NCBI GenBank assembly: GCA_963965975.1
Contig: OZ014420.1
Location: forward strand, 1,452,001-1,516,000
Reading direction: 5' to 3'
DNA length: 64,000 nucleotides
Source of the DNA: Xestospongia bergquistia
Lineage: Eukaryota; Porifera; Demospongiae; Haplosclerida; Petrosiidae
The position numbers and the translations under genes are program-made. Under the pieces are notes generated by a model that did not search any database, had not been told where the DNA came from, and saw nothing but the letters and a program-made list of their open reading frames with translations. Within the stretch, counting starts at the first letter, position 1; each line of letters starts with the position of its first letter. Below are positions 48,601-60,730 of the stretch, piece after piece.

Positions 48601-49240
48601 ACAAGGTATGTGGCTATTAATTGCTGCAAATAAAATTGACTCTTTGTATTATTAGCCACTGACACACATAGTGAACACGAGGCAAATTTCTAGTAATATA
48701 TTAAAATGCATCTATGCTCAGGACAAATATGCAAAATTTTGGAAGTCTTCCTAATGCATCAGCAAACAACAGTGACAATCAGGTATCAGTGTTTATGAAG
48801 AAATATCACATTATACTAACACCTTATATTAACATAGACTTCAATATCTATTGCCAATGATTTACGCCAAAGTCCACTCATGATTGCACCTACAGCTACT
48901 TTGATATCTGATGTTGATTTTTTAAGGTGTGCTCGTTATATTCATGGAAATATATCTATTCTTGCTGGCTCCCTTGGTATCTCTTCTACAAATTTACAAG
49001 AGATTAAACATGAGTTCAGGGAAGTAGAGACACAAGCATATTGGGTATTAAAAAAGTGGCAAGAAACTGCAAACTCAAGCAATGCTCATCAAGATCTTCA
49101 TGACAAACTGCAAGTTTTCTGATTTAATAAGGCTGCTGGTATCATTGTTTGTGCATGAACAATAAAGTTATAATTTCTTTATCTATAGTTTGATGAATCC
49201 TAAGATGTCACCACCAAGTAACTGTATTATTGTGTGAATA
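45694..49240 (+). pseudogene. Truncated Roc-family paralogue (Death-domain half only)
   Basis: Remnants in the correct order: the 3' end of a COR exon (to 45964), a repeated-type Death-domain exon (46013-46259), a short linker exon (about 46313-46366), and linker exons 46737-46825 and 46875-46935. A second copy of the last linker follows at 48722-48782, then a type 2 Death-domain exon (48838-49128) and a final exon near 49189. The first Death exon has a one-base insertion after LISQ. The short linker lacks a base after its acceptor. The type 2 exon gains a stop near 49120. The GTPase part is absent. Linker exons 46737 and 46875 remain open with consensus donors. It is probably the tail of a lost tandem gene. 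Confidence 0.8.
47430..48000 (-). mobile_element. Ty3/Gypsy integrase C-terminal fossil
   Basis: Minus-strand pieces SEFAKNYRFTHTHVASLP and GDKVWLPKNMNYGTV recall the end of a Gypsy integrase core and its C-terminal domain. It sits between the pseudogene exons at 46935 and 48722. It is old and broken, with no LTRs recognised; a poly-C tract near 47205-47218 lies just left of it. Confidence 0.55.
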
Positions 49241-49384
49241 TATGTGGCTCAAACATACCAGTTGAAGCACTGTAACTAATGTAGTTTGGTCTTGTCTACT
49301 AAACATTTTCTAACTATTATATAGTTGATTGTTTGTGGTAAAATATATTAACTGTTAACTCAATAATCCCATACTTTGATATGA

Positions 49385-50300
49385 AAGTTGAAGTACCTAA
49401 TGAACCAGTTGAAAATCAATGAAAACACTCCATACCATATGATGACCACTTTTTTGATCCTAGAATTTACTATATATCTGCCAATTCCTTAAATGACATT
49501 ATACCAGTAATTGTTTCTTTGACTCAAACACATCAAACTTAGCATCAATATTTATTTTATTCATTAGTTGCAATATTCCATTTGAGGAAGTCAACTAGTT
49601 TGATAAAGAGCTGAAGACTAAACTTCAAGGTAATGTCATTGATCAAGTCTTTATATTTCAACATGTAAAAGACAATCCTACTGATCATGTAGGAGAGCAA
49701 TATATGGTTGTGAATTTTTTATTGCTGTAATCACATGAAAGTATTTGATTCTGTTATATACCATAAAGAGATTATTGATGCTCATGATACATCTAGAAAA
49801 ACAGTCTTCCCAAATATCTTTTTAAAGACTGCAAACCTAATTATAGAGAGGGCCAATATGCTCATGCTACCCACATGATTGTCAAGCAATTCTAGTAAAT
49901 TATATACCCTTTAAAACTACTAGTGTGGAGGATCCACAATATGGTGATCTTCTAAGGTCAATTAAACAAAAAGCTGTTGGTAAGTCTCTACTAGTAAGAA
50001 CTAACACTGTGATTTTCAGTTATTACTTATAGGAAGTCAAGGTGGTAAAGATGCATACATGTACAGGAAAAGTGTATTAACTGGTAACAATAGAATATTT
50101 GGACTGACTCTTTGAGGTATTTTTGACTCTTGACATCAGTAAAGTTAATTGAATATTTGTTGTAGATGTTCAAGACTAAACATAGGATTACTGCATACAT
50201 GCAACCAAATCTCGAAATTTCTACATATAATTAGCACAATTCACGACTGTCCAACACAAAGTAATAAAGCAATCAACTATTGCAGAGTGTGCTCTTTCAG
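49385..50300 (+). pseudogene. Decayed coding segment of an unrecognised gene (unit 2 copy)
   Basis: It aligns with 2150-3050 in the same orientation, including the exon-like VEDPQYGDLL stretch and GTAAGT donor near 49980. Its own frame breaks differ from those of the other copies. It again lies directly upstream of a promoter copy. Confidence 0.4.
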
Positions 50301-50434
50301 GGGAGTTTGATTCACTTTCCATCGTCTGTCTGTGATTTATGCTGCTTAGATTGTTGATACTAATCAAATCTGAAGATGTTGCTGGGCCATTTTTAAGGTT
50401 GCTCGCCGTAGCCAGCCCTTCTTACCGCTGGGGA

Positions 50435-50644
50435 GGGGCTGGCTTCACGTGATTGTAATTGTTACGCTAGCTTTGTGATTGGCCATCCTAAATTCCAGAT
50501 TTACACGTCATTATTAAGTTGTGCTTGTCCAGACTCGCTTTTTCCTAGGGCTGTAGTGACCTGAGGACGACAGTATACCATCTCCCTTGTGTAATTTGGC
50601 TGTATATTTGGTAGCTAGACTTTGTTCCTGGTGTTCCATATTTG
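50435..50644 (+). promoter_or_regulatory. Conserved promoter and non-coding exon 1 of the third gene
   Basis: GGGGAGGGGCTGGC (about 50440), ATTGG (50478-50482), ACGTCA (50505-50510) and an exon-like end ATATTTG with the donor GTGAGT at 50645 (GTAAGT in the other copies). It implies a third family member running to the right, whose leader is at 60678. Confidence 0.6.
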
Positions 50645-51645
50645 GTGAGTAATTAGAGATAAATTACTGGAGTGTTGTCTTTTTTAAATAAATAAAACTT
50701 CTTGAGGCTAAGCTAATCATTTTAAGAAAGCGTAAATTATCTTGAATTTATTTGACTGTATTCTATTACAAATTTACCTCCACTTTGACAAATTGTTACT
50801 TTAAAAGAAGACAGCTTGACTACAAAGTGGAGGCCATAGTCACTATTGAGCTATTCTTATGTTTACACTCACCATTAAATATCATGAGAAAAGTATTGTT
50901 CACTATAGTATTGAAACTAAATTATAATTAAAAAAGTCATCCTAGCTATGATGGTTTTAGAAGACACTATAATTTCACACTGAAACATTGACTAGAACTA
51001 CAATAATTTCATAATTAGCAACTGTGTCTATTAAAGACTATAGTTATGAATCATACAAATATAGGTATAGTAGCAAGCTAGTGAGATCATTTGAACACTA
51101 GCAGTCACAATCATTATCATAGCACTTGTACATGTGGTTAGTGTTATACTATGTCCAAGTTGAGAAGAGAAGAATTTTAATTATATTCATTACTTGTTCA
51201 CGTGAATGTCATGCGAACACACCACGTTTTCTCTCGTGTTTGTGAACATGCCAACTGGAAAGAGATTGAGAGTGCAAACAAAGGAGGTTGTTGTGAATGT
51301 CTATGAATATTTTCAGGAACCTGGCAGGCGTAAACGGACTGAAGGATTCTGAAACGAACCTCTGATGCTACAAAACTTTCATGTACCAGCATCAAGAATT
51401 TACAGAAGGAGAAACTTAGCACAGGGGGAGCTACCTTTTCAACTCCAACAAAGAGGTACAGATTCTCCAGACGCCTGTTAGTTGATGATTTTGATCGTGA
51501 AGCCATCAGACGAAAAATATACCACCTCTATTGGTGCAAAGAGCATGTGACACTATCCAAGTTGTTTGTTGTGTTGAAAGAGGATAACCTCTTTCATGGT
51601 CAGAGGTCAACCTTCCACACCTTGCTAAGGGAAATGGGTTTCAAG

Positions 51646-54215
51646 TAGGCTTGGGCGGTATACCGGTATTTAGTTGTATCATAGTATGAAATTTAAACTG
51701 TAGTGGTATTATTTGGATTTTTTGGAAATACAACTATAGAAAAATCGAAATATCGCATTACTGTATACGGTATTCATTGTGCCACGTGTACGAGCCTGCA
51801 CCTGTCAATTGTTTGGATGAAGAGAACGATCTATGGATTTGGTGCCTAAACTTGGAACAAAAAGCCCTGTTTGGACTTATTTTGGGCTAGAAAAAGGTAG
51901 AGATGGGAAGCCCGTTGACAATAGTTCAGCAATTTGTCATACTTGCCGTCGAAGAGTGCTAGCCAAACACGGGAACACATCAAATCTACTTTCACACCTA
52001 AAAGCCAATCATGGCAAGTTGTATGCTGAAGCGAAAGAGGCCATGACACAAAGACAGCCTTTGAGTTCAACAGCTGTTACTAAAACTGTGGTCAGTCAAC
52101 CTACCATTGAGGAAACAGTAGAAAGCTGTCGATCATACGAACAGAAAGGAAAGCGATGGCAACAACTAGCTGATGCCATAACATTCTTCATAGCCAAAGA
52201 CGACCAGCCACTGTATACTGTCGAAAAGGATGGGTTCAAACAGCTGTTACTAAAACTGTGGTCAGTCAACCTACCATTGAGGAAACAGTAGAAAGCTGTC
52301 GATCATACGAACAGAAAGGAAAGCGATGGCAACAACTAGCTGATGCCATAAAATTCTTCATAGCCAAAGACGACCAGCCACTGTATACTGTCGAAAAGGA
52401 TGGGTTCAAACGTCTTGTCCGGGCTTTTGATGAAAGATATAGTATTCCGTCCAGAAGTTATTTCTCCAGGAATGCTCTGCCAAATCTTTATGCAGCCACA
52501 GAAGACCAGATCAAATGGGAAATCTGTGATATAAACAATTTCTCCACCACAACAGATCTATGGTCAAGTGAAGGAATGCTGCCGTATATGAGTTATACCA
52601 TCCACTTCTTAGATAATGATTGGCAGATGCAGAACAGATGCTTGGAGACACAGTTTCTTCCCGAAGACCACACTAGAGAGAATTTAGCTGAGGCCATAAA
52701 GGTGACTTTGGAGTCATGGGATTTAGATATGAATAATCAAATATGTTTAACAACTGACAACGGAACTAATATTACCTCAGCAGCCAATCAACTTACCATT
52801 TGTAGACTTTCATGCTTTGGTCATAATTTGCACTTAGCCATCACCAAGTCCATAAGAGACGATTCTCGATGTACTCGAGCTATTAGCTTGTGCCGAAAAA
52901 TTGTTAGTGCTTTTTCCATGAGCTGGAAAAGAAAGCGGGATTTAACTAAAGCTCAGCTGAACCTTGGACTGAAAAATAAATGTCTAGTTGCTGTAAGTTA
53001 ATTAAGTTAAAACATGCATGTTTTTTATTGAGGAATTTTTGGGATTTTTTTTTAAAACTTGCATAGGACTGTGCAACAAGGTGGGGGTCATTAGCTTAAA
53101 TGATCAAAAGGATTTTACAACAAGAGGAAGCAATCAGGATTGTGTTAAGCGCAGATCAAAAAACCACTCATTTCATCCTCACTTGGCAGGATATAGATGT
53201 ACTTCAGTCGATTGATGCTGCCTTTGCTCCTATTTCGTCTTTGACCGATATACTTTCTGGGGAAACGTATGCCACTGTATCAGCAGTATTCCTTATTCTG
53301 AACCTTCTCAACAACACGTTACTGAAAGAAAGTGAAGATGATACTCTACTAACGAAAAATCTTAAAAGTCGTATTAAGGTTGACCTTAATAAGCGCTACA
53401 CTGAAATGAGGTTAGGATATGATGTCTTCAGTATTCTACAAGTCTCAACTGTTCTTGATCCACGATTCAAAATGAAGATTTTATTCTTGATTTAAAAGAA
53501 GAGATAGCAACCAAATGTCTTTCTGTCTTAGCGTCATCTCAAGATAGTACGGTTAGTACCACACCATCATCAACACAGCCTAATCCACCACCTCCTCCTA
53601 AAAAACGAAAAACGTTGGGAAGTTTATTCAAAGACCAAGAGTGTAACAGTGAACCCCCCTCTGTATCCCCTCAGCAACAGGTAAATGCTGAGCTGGAAAA
53701 ATATCTTGACACAGAAAATCTCAATTTTGAAGAAGATCCGCTTGTATGGTGGAAGCTTAACGTTTCAAAGTATCCTAACCTGAAGGAATTGGCTCAAAAG
53801 TATTTCACTGTTTGTGCTACTAGTGCTGCCTCTGAGCGTATTTTCACTACCTCTGGACAGATTGTGAATCCTGCCCGAGCCAGACTTAGTCCAGACAAAG
53901 TCAATATGCTTACATTTCTCTCTAAAAATTTGAAGTGACTGTACCTGTTGACTTCTTATTGTATATCACTTATTGGCTTCTTATTGTATCACTTATTCCA
54001 GCGGTCTAGCCTTGTACAGGTATGATAGACAGTCAATGTAGTAACCATGTGTTTGAGTTCAGTTTTGTTTTTGTTTTTTTAATTTCTCAAAAATTAGGTG
54101 TTTGAGTTCAGTGGGGTTTTTTTAATTTCTCAAAAATTAGTAGGTATTTAGTTATATCATAATATATTTGTTGAAAATACCGTGGTACTATATTGCTCAA
54201 TACCGCTCAAACCTA
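51646..54215 (+). mobile_element. 2.57 kb hAT transposon nested in the Tc1/mariner element
   Basis: Terminal inverted repeats TAGGCTTGGGCGGTA and, on the other strand, TAGGTTTGAGCGGTA. The 8 bp target duplication GTTTCAAG lies at 51638-51645 and 54216-54223. The site is the exon-intron junction of the host transposase (GTTTCAAG then TGAGTC). Confidence 0.9.
51833..53938 (+). pseudogene. ZBED-type hAT transposase with a frame-breaking 170 bp tandem duplication
   Basis: It starts MDLVPKLGTKSPVWTYFGLE with a BED finger (CHTCRRRVLAKHGNTSNLLSH). Next come the hAT catalytic core (TTDLWSSEGMLPY; LTTDNGTNI; CFGHNLHLAI) up to a GTAAGT donor at 52993, then a second exon (QQEEAIRIVLSADQ; SILQVSTVLDPRFKM). 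A proline-basic stretch (PPPPPKKRK, NLS-like) precedes the dimerisation domain (DPLVWWKLN; CATSAASERIFTTSGQI) ending at 53938. A 170 bp segment (52071-52240) is repeated at once (52241-52410) and shifts the frame. One stop near 53100 and a shift near 53470 are the other lesions I see. The element looks recently active. Confidence 0.85.
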
Positions 54216-55285
54216 GTTTCAAGTGAGTCACCATAACTTTTGTTATGATGCCCATTAATATTGTACTTTATAGACATAAGCAAGTGGATGACAGACGCCA
54301 CTACTATGAACAACCACACATTATGGAACAGAGGCATTATTACCTTCGTTGAATGATGACGAACCACCAGAGAATAGGCCAGTTGTTTACCTTGATGAAA
54401 CCTGGGCCAATGCTCATGATGGTAAGGATTGTGCTTGGGTGGAGAGGGATGATGTGACTGGTGGAACCCTTGGTGGTATAAAAAGGCCTCCTGGGAAGGA
54501 TTGCACAGCTTATTATTCTTGGAGCTGGTGGTGAGATTGGTTGGATTCCCAATACCACTCTCATATTCAGATCCCAAAAAAATACTGGTGATTACCATGA
54601 TGAGATGACTGCTGATCATTTTGAGGAGTGGTTTGGTACTAAATTTCTCACAAATGTTCCACCTAACAGTCTTATTGTCATGGATAATGCATCATATCAT
54701 AGCCGTTGTAGTGACCCTGTTCCAGTCAAAAGTTGGACAAAGCAAAAGATGCAAGATTGGCTTCAGGCAAAGGGAGTTCAATTCCTAACAAATGCCTTGA
54801 AAGCTGAATTGTATAGCATCATACAAAGATTGAAACCTACCCCTCACCATGTTGTTGATGACATGGCTGCTGCTGCAGGTAAGAACTTAGTCAAGATAGC
54901 CTTTGTATTTATTGATATGTACATCATACAGGGCATGAGGTGGTCTAACTCCCTGTTGTTCACTGCACTCTTAATCCTATTGAGTTGGCATGGGCACAGG
55001 TTAAAGGTCACATCAAGGCCAACACTCGTGCATTTAACCTCCATGAGGTTGAGAAGCTGGCATGGGAGGGTTTCGATGTTGTGACACCTGACCGTTGGAA
55101 GAGCCTCATTCAACATGTTAAGATCCACTATGAAGACCACTATTGGTCTAATGATGGCCTCTATGAAGAGTTAGTGGATGAATTCATCATTTGAGTTGGA
55201 GGTGAATCAGATGAGTCTGATGATTCGGATCAATCTGATAGTTCTGATGATGATTAGTTCTAGGTATTCTCAGTCTTCCTTCTTT

Positions 55286-55371
55286 GTCTTTTGTGATTTG
55301 AGGCAGCTATAAAGCCACCATGGTTATTCAAAACCATGGTGGCTTTATAGCTGCCTCAAATCACAAAAGAC
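55286..55371. repeat. Perfect palindrome, 40 bp arms, 6-base loop
   Basis: 55286-55325 is the exact reverse complement of 55332-55371, with loop ATTCAA. A weaker outer pairing (AGGTAT near 55262, ATACCT near 55374) extends the foldback. It lies just after the transposase tail of the Tc1/mariner element. Confidence 0.9.
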
Positions 55372-55848
55372 GATACCTGGTTATTATTTTAATAATAATT
55401 GTTATAATATACCATTTGTTCATATAATTAGAATTGTAATTTTGAATTGCCACGTGACAGATGGCTGACTTCTCAAAGCGAAAATTGTTTTTTATTAAAC
55501 CCTCGAAGGTGTGCAATTTTAAGTATGTGAAAGGTATGCCATTGAAAATGTATGGAGTTTTCTAGTTTGCTACTTTCTCGTAGTGCTAGAGAGCCAAATT
55601 TTATATATAAAATGCGCATTTGCAAGCTAAATCGATTGTGCAAGTTCATGTCGATAGCACGTAAAACGGCAAAGTTATTCACATGTCTGGGTGGCTCTTC
55701 TCAACATGGACAGCCTATAATTAAAATCATTGGCTGCTAGAGGTGTCATTCGTTTATACATGCAGTTTACTTTCTTTTGTTGCTCTTTAAAGTCACACCA
55801 ACAATATATTTAAAATGTGAAAGGGGATATATATACATGTCATGTAGT

Positions 55849-56065
55849 TGAAATGACCAAGACGCACACAGTTGCAAAAAATGTCACAGTCAACAAAGAA
55901 CTAGTAAATAACATCAGACGAAACTCAACACAAATGACTCAAATAACAATATTATATAACAATGTGACTACCAAAACATATTGACTCAAATATAAAAACC
56001 AAAGACTTAAGTACCAAACTAACTTATGAATATTAATAAGTTACTAACTGAGGAAGGATATTATA
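55849..56065 (-). repeat. LTR (3' copy of the Gypsy fossil)
   Basis: About 217 bp, matching 59622-59828 over its length. Confidence 0.85.
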
Positions 56066-59000
56066 CTCCCCTCTACTTTAAAACCAGTTAAGCATTCATA
56101 GTAACTGATCAACGTACCCCACTCGAGCGATGCAGTGTTTCACCCGTACTTGTAGGAGTAGTATGTAATTCAACAGGTGTTTGATTTGGCACTAGAGGAT
56201 GGATGAATTTATCAATCATCAAACAAATCTTCAAATCATCTGAATGGTCAAATGCATCTTCAATATCAATATGATGAAAACGATTTGTTTGATAACTGAC
56301 TAAATAAAAGAAGTAAATTTCAAGTAAATTAAAGTAAAAGGTGTAGGTATGTAATAGATAGTGCTTGAGAGTGGTAATCTGCTGAGAGCATCAGCGTTAC
56401 TTATTTGGTTTGTACTGGATACTGTAATCGTAAGCTGATAATGTTAATTGTTAATGCGCAGCGCTGGACTCTTGATGACGACACTACTAGTATTGGTTTA
56501 GATTTGTTCAGTATGTATTTCAGTGGTTGGTGATCTGAGTATATTGTGAAGTGACAACCATAGAGATAGTGGTGCGATCTTTTGACCCCGACAACTATTG
56601 CTAAAGCTTCTTTTTCTAATTGTGAGGAAATCTTTTCAGCAGGAGCTAAAGTGCAAGAATGAAAGTTATTGGTTTGTCTCTACCATCATTCATACGATGA
56701 GAAAGTACAGCACGAATGCTGTATGGAGAAGCATCACAGGCCAGCAGTAATGGTTTCTTGTCATCATAGTGAACTAAAAGAGAAGAGGATTGTAATAAAC
56801 ATTTTACCTTTGTAAATGCTTCTGAATGTTCCATAGACAAATTCCAACGACTATTCTTATGTAGCAGTGAATGTAATGGGGGAAGTGAGTTAGGGAGGAA
56901 CTTGTGGTAATAATTCACTAAACCAAGAAAAAATTTTAATTCAGGAACATTATTAGATTGTGGAGCTTGTGTTATTGCTTGTACTTTTGAAGGAGATAGG
57001 TGTAACTCATTTTTGTCAATTACATTTCCTAATATTGAACTGACATTGCTGGGAAAATACATTTTGACTTCTTTAGTGTCAATCCAGCTGATTCTAATCT
57101 TGTAAAATGAGTTCAAGGTTATTTAGGTGATTTTGTTCATCTGTTCCAGTGACGAGAATATCGTCAATGGAAACACAAATGTATGGTAAGTCTCTGAGAA
57201 GAGTTTCCATTGTAGATGAAATATACAGCTCAAAAAGACTCAATGGAGGACACTCCTTCACTTCATGAATAATGACACAATCAACAACTAAGTAGCATTG
57301 ACCAAGTCTTTCCAAATGGCCAGTTGCTAAAAGGTAAGGTTGTGGCTGCTTTTTTCCTTTACAATTTTCTCAATATCCATGGCACCCTACATCAAACATT
57401 TCATTTCACATTAACACTTTTTGTCATACTATACCTTTGTAAAGTAGATAACCTTACTTGGGTCAGCTTTTGTCCTGGAATCTGGAAGTAACAGTGGCAG
57501 GATAACCAAACCTAACAATTAATCATTACCTATGTATGTCAAAATTAGTGCAATTTTTTACAAATTATGAACTGAGTATCTGATATTTCGTCCAGCAGTT
57601 TCTTTAACTGTACAGAATTCTGAGCATCGCGTTTAGCCTGTTGAAGTAACATTGGATAAAGCTCTTGCCATGCATCTTGAGAATCTTTAAGTGTAATACT
57701 GTTGTCACAAAGCCTCTGCATTTCCATCTATAGCTTCAAGTGCATAAAACATGTCCATCAGTAGAAAAAGAAATGTTTTACCTCTCTTTCCTTTTATAGG
57801 AATGGATACTTTTCAAATAAAGACACTAAATTACAAGGGTTATCAAGGATGTCCTGCAACGCATAGGAAAGGAAGAATCCATGAGCTCATCCACAACTTG
57901 AACATTAGCTTTGGTTTTTTCGAATTCAGCAATAAGAGCCTTGTTGTGTCTCGTAAAGACCATTTTGTCTTTACCTATGAAACAAAATGATAAAGATCTT
58001 TAAAATCTTTGACTACAAGATATAGGTAATGGTTTCTTTAAAACGACAGTTTGCTCAGGAGGTTGTGATTTGGCAGCTACATTAGACATCATGTTACACA
58101 ACATCATTCACATGATTATACCACTTGAAGTTGAAAGAACTACTTCCATATCATCTGAGGATTCTTGCTTCACAGGCCATAGTTTTTTATCTCTTCTGAA
58201 TTCCTTGAAACAGTTCATAAGGGATTGAATAATTGCATCCTGAAATGGTAACTGTAATTATAGTTACATTATTATATAGTGTACATATGGTGATCCCACA
58301 GGTGACTTCATATACTTGTACTTGTCACAAATACTAACGTTGACATTTCTATAGTTCTTAGCAGTTTGATAACACTTGTAAGCTAGCATAGAAGATGCTA
58401 CAGCTGAAAAAAATTGACTATGAGTCTCCTTTGTCAACTGCTTAGTTTTCTAATGTCACCTCTATGTTATGACGAAAATGCTTTGGCAAAGGAAATGGGT
58501 TTAACAATGGTATGGAGTCATTTGAACATTTTTCAACTTTTCTCTTCTTTTTACTGTTGCTATTGTCAAACAATGATGCATCACTTGTGTTAGCATCTAA
58601 TGATGACCCATCAGTATTATCTTCATCATCATCTTCTGACAAGGGCAATCTCCTTCTTACTCTTCTGGTAAAAGTCTTAGTTTCAGACTTGTGATCTGAG
58701 GTACCAGTTGGTGCATACTAGCTTCACTAGACTATACAAGATATTACGGCACACAAATGGTAGAGTGCTGCCATCACGTTACAATATAATTACCTTACAT
58801 CCTGTGTATCAGTTTCAGTTAGAGAATGTAGTGTTGATATAAAAACAACCTTCAGTTTCTCTTTATTGCCAACCTTTAGATCATGTGGCAAGAAAAGTCT
58901 AGCAATTGCTAGATGACCTTTCTTGCCGCTTGATCTAAAATCTACATTTCTGAATTTGCATTTCGTTGCATAATGATTTCCTCCATACCTATAGCACTCA

Positions 59001-59621
59001 ATGGTTATTGAAACTATTCTTTGTTTCCTCTCTTTAGACGGATTTAGTTGATGAACTGGTTGATGAGGTACCATGGTTGAAGGAGTTCCTTTTTGCATAT
59101 CTGCAATATCCTTGGCAGCTAATTCCATACCCTGAGCTGTGCCCAATGCAATTTGATAAGTTAGATTTCTTTCTTGTAGTAGCCGACTCTGTATTCTTGA
59201 GTTATTAATACCACGTACAATACAGTCTCGCACCATTTTGTTCTAACTTCATACTGTAATCACAATATTCGGCTAGTGATTTTAAGGCAGCCATGTAACT
59301 TGCGACTGATTCTCCAGACTCTCTAAACACGAGTATTGAATGTAAAATGCTGCACAATAGTGCTTGGTTTAGGATTGAAGAAGTCAGACAGGAATTTGAC
59401 TAGTTTATTGTAAGATTTATCATTCAAACTGGTAGGTTGAAGGAGATTCAATAAATCGTATGTGGCTGCTCCGCTGCACAACACCAAAATTGATTTCTTT
59501 TTGTTTCATCTGTAATATCGTTAGCCATGAAGTAGTATCCCAGTCTTTCAGAATATGAAGTCCATGATTTGCTATACTGATAAGTAAGCTTATATTCAAC
59601 TGTTTGACCCTAGTCGCCAAA

Positions 59622-59828
59622 TGAAATGACCCAGACGCAGACAGTCACAAAAAATGCCACAGTCAACAAAGAACTAGTAAATAACATCAGATGAAACTCA
59701 ACACAAATGACTCAAAAATAACAGTATTATATAACAATATCAATACCAAAACTCACTCATTCAAATAGAAAAAGTACCAAACTAACTTACTAATATTAAT
59801 AAGTTACTAACTAAGGCAGGATATTACA
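59622..59828 (-). repeat. LTR (5' copy of the Gypsy fossil)
   Basis: About 207 bp, TGTAATATCC to GGTCATTTCA on the minus strand, next to the gag side of the element. Confidence 0.85.
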
Positions 59829-60677
59829 GTAGTCTGAAACAGTTGTAAGAAACTTTGTTTTGACTGTTGATTAAAACAATATCAAGACAAGAGGCTAAGT
59901 TCTGATATGCTTTTCTCATGTTGGATGGTTTTTATAACTGAACAAAACTTACCTGTTACAAATAATGAGAGAAAATGGTGAAAGAATGCTTTGGAAATGC
60001 CAATGATATTTTGATACCATTATAACAACTATGTAAGACTGATAATATTAAAATTAACTTTGTAGTAAGCAATATATAACAACGTTAGTGTAAAGAATCA
60101 ATCTGTAAAATCAAAAGTAAAGATAATGCAAACATTGTAAGTGTATCACAATAAAAACAATTTAAAAATCCTTGTTTTGTAACTGGTAACTCAAAACTAA
60201 AAAAAGATAGTAGCTAACCATTTTTGGATAAAAATTAAAACAGTGTTGTTTTATAAAATTAGAGATATACTTTACAAATTATATTTTAGACAAAACTATT
60301 GATTTCTACATTATGACACATCTTGTAATTTTTATTAAATTATTTCAGACAAAAATTTAGAAACCAATGTAATGTAGTGATTGTGGGTATAATAATACAA
60401 TAACAATAGTGTAAATATGATGCAGCTCATAACATTAATGTCATAGATGTCCTTTTATTGGATTAATATAATACCATTCCTACATTTTAGATGAATTTTT
60501 CTAAACAAATACAGACAATACTATGACCAAATAATTGCAAAAAATAAAGCATTCTTATAATCTTTCCTATTATTGTATTTTTACATAACATTACTGTTTT
60601 TTGACTAGTTTCTAGTCTTTGCTCCATAAATTTCCTCCATTATAACAACTGTTATTATAACTTTTATCATTATATAG

Positions 60678-60730
60678 AATTAAAGTATATCATAATGGCT
60701 CAAAAACAAGTTCAAGATCATGATCATCTT
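60678..60730 (+). CDS. Leader exon of a third family gene, 12 codons
   Basis: A TATATAG acceptor, ATG at 60695, MAQKQVQDHDHL and a GTGAGT donor at 60731. Length and phase are the same as in the other two leaders, while sequence after the donor is decayed. The gene body should lie right of the window, after the satellite. Confidence 0.5.

Larger units (their letters stand above)
51249..55255 (+). pseudogene. Tc1/mariner (IS630-like) DDE transposase, interrupted
   Basis: An N-terminal DNA-binding part starts near 51249 (MPTGKRLRVQTKEVVVNVYE). After the nested hAT the catalytic part resumes at about 54275: VYLDETWAN (first Asp), IVMDNASYHS (second Asp) and LNPIELAWAQVK (Glu), with about 80 residues between the second Asp and Glu. 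Short GT-AG introns are apparent near 54224-54274 and 54878-54930. The C-terminus has a Ser/Asp-rich tail (GESDESDDSDQSDSSDDD) separated from the main frame by one TGA at 55192. Other stops and shifts exist, so it is inactive. Confidence 0.8.
51147..55717 (+). mobile_element. Tc1/mariner-like transposon carrying a nested hAT
   Basis: Terminal inverted repeats TGTCCAAGTTGAGAAGAG (left) and, on the other strand, TGTCCATGTTGAGAAGAG (right). They are flanked by TA at 51145-51146 and 55718-55719; the empty site in unit 0 (GTGTTAATTAAAATC near 4185) has one TA. Without the hAT the element is about 2.0 kb. Confidence 0.85.
55849..59828 (-). mobile_element. Ty3/Gypsy LTR retrotransposon fossil, about 4.0 kb
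   Basis: Two LTRs (55849-56065 and 59622-59828) begin TGAAATGACC and end GGATATTA-A on the plus strand, that is TG...CA on the coding strand for the right-hand one. The 5 bp target duplication GTAGT lies at 55844-55848 and 59829-59833. On the minus strand a gag region with a zinc knuckle-like motif (about 59620-58790) precedes reverse transcriptase and RNase H (about 57315-56460; VSIDDILVTG, FLGLVNYYHKFLPN). It is broken in several places. The LTRs differ at a modest number of sites, so it is not very recent, but it is younger than the unit duplication. Confidence 0.85.
50645..60677 (+). repeat. Intron 1 of the third gene, split by nested insertions
   Basis: Three pieces (50645-51146, 55718-55848, 59829-60677) join to match 3690-5146 of unit 0. 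The two interruptions are a Tc1/mariner-like element with a hAT inside it, and a Ty3/Gypsy fossil. Both have target duplications that fit the empty sites in the other copies. Confidence 0.8.
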
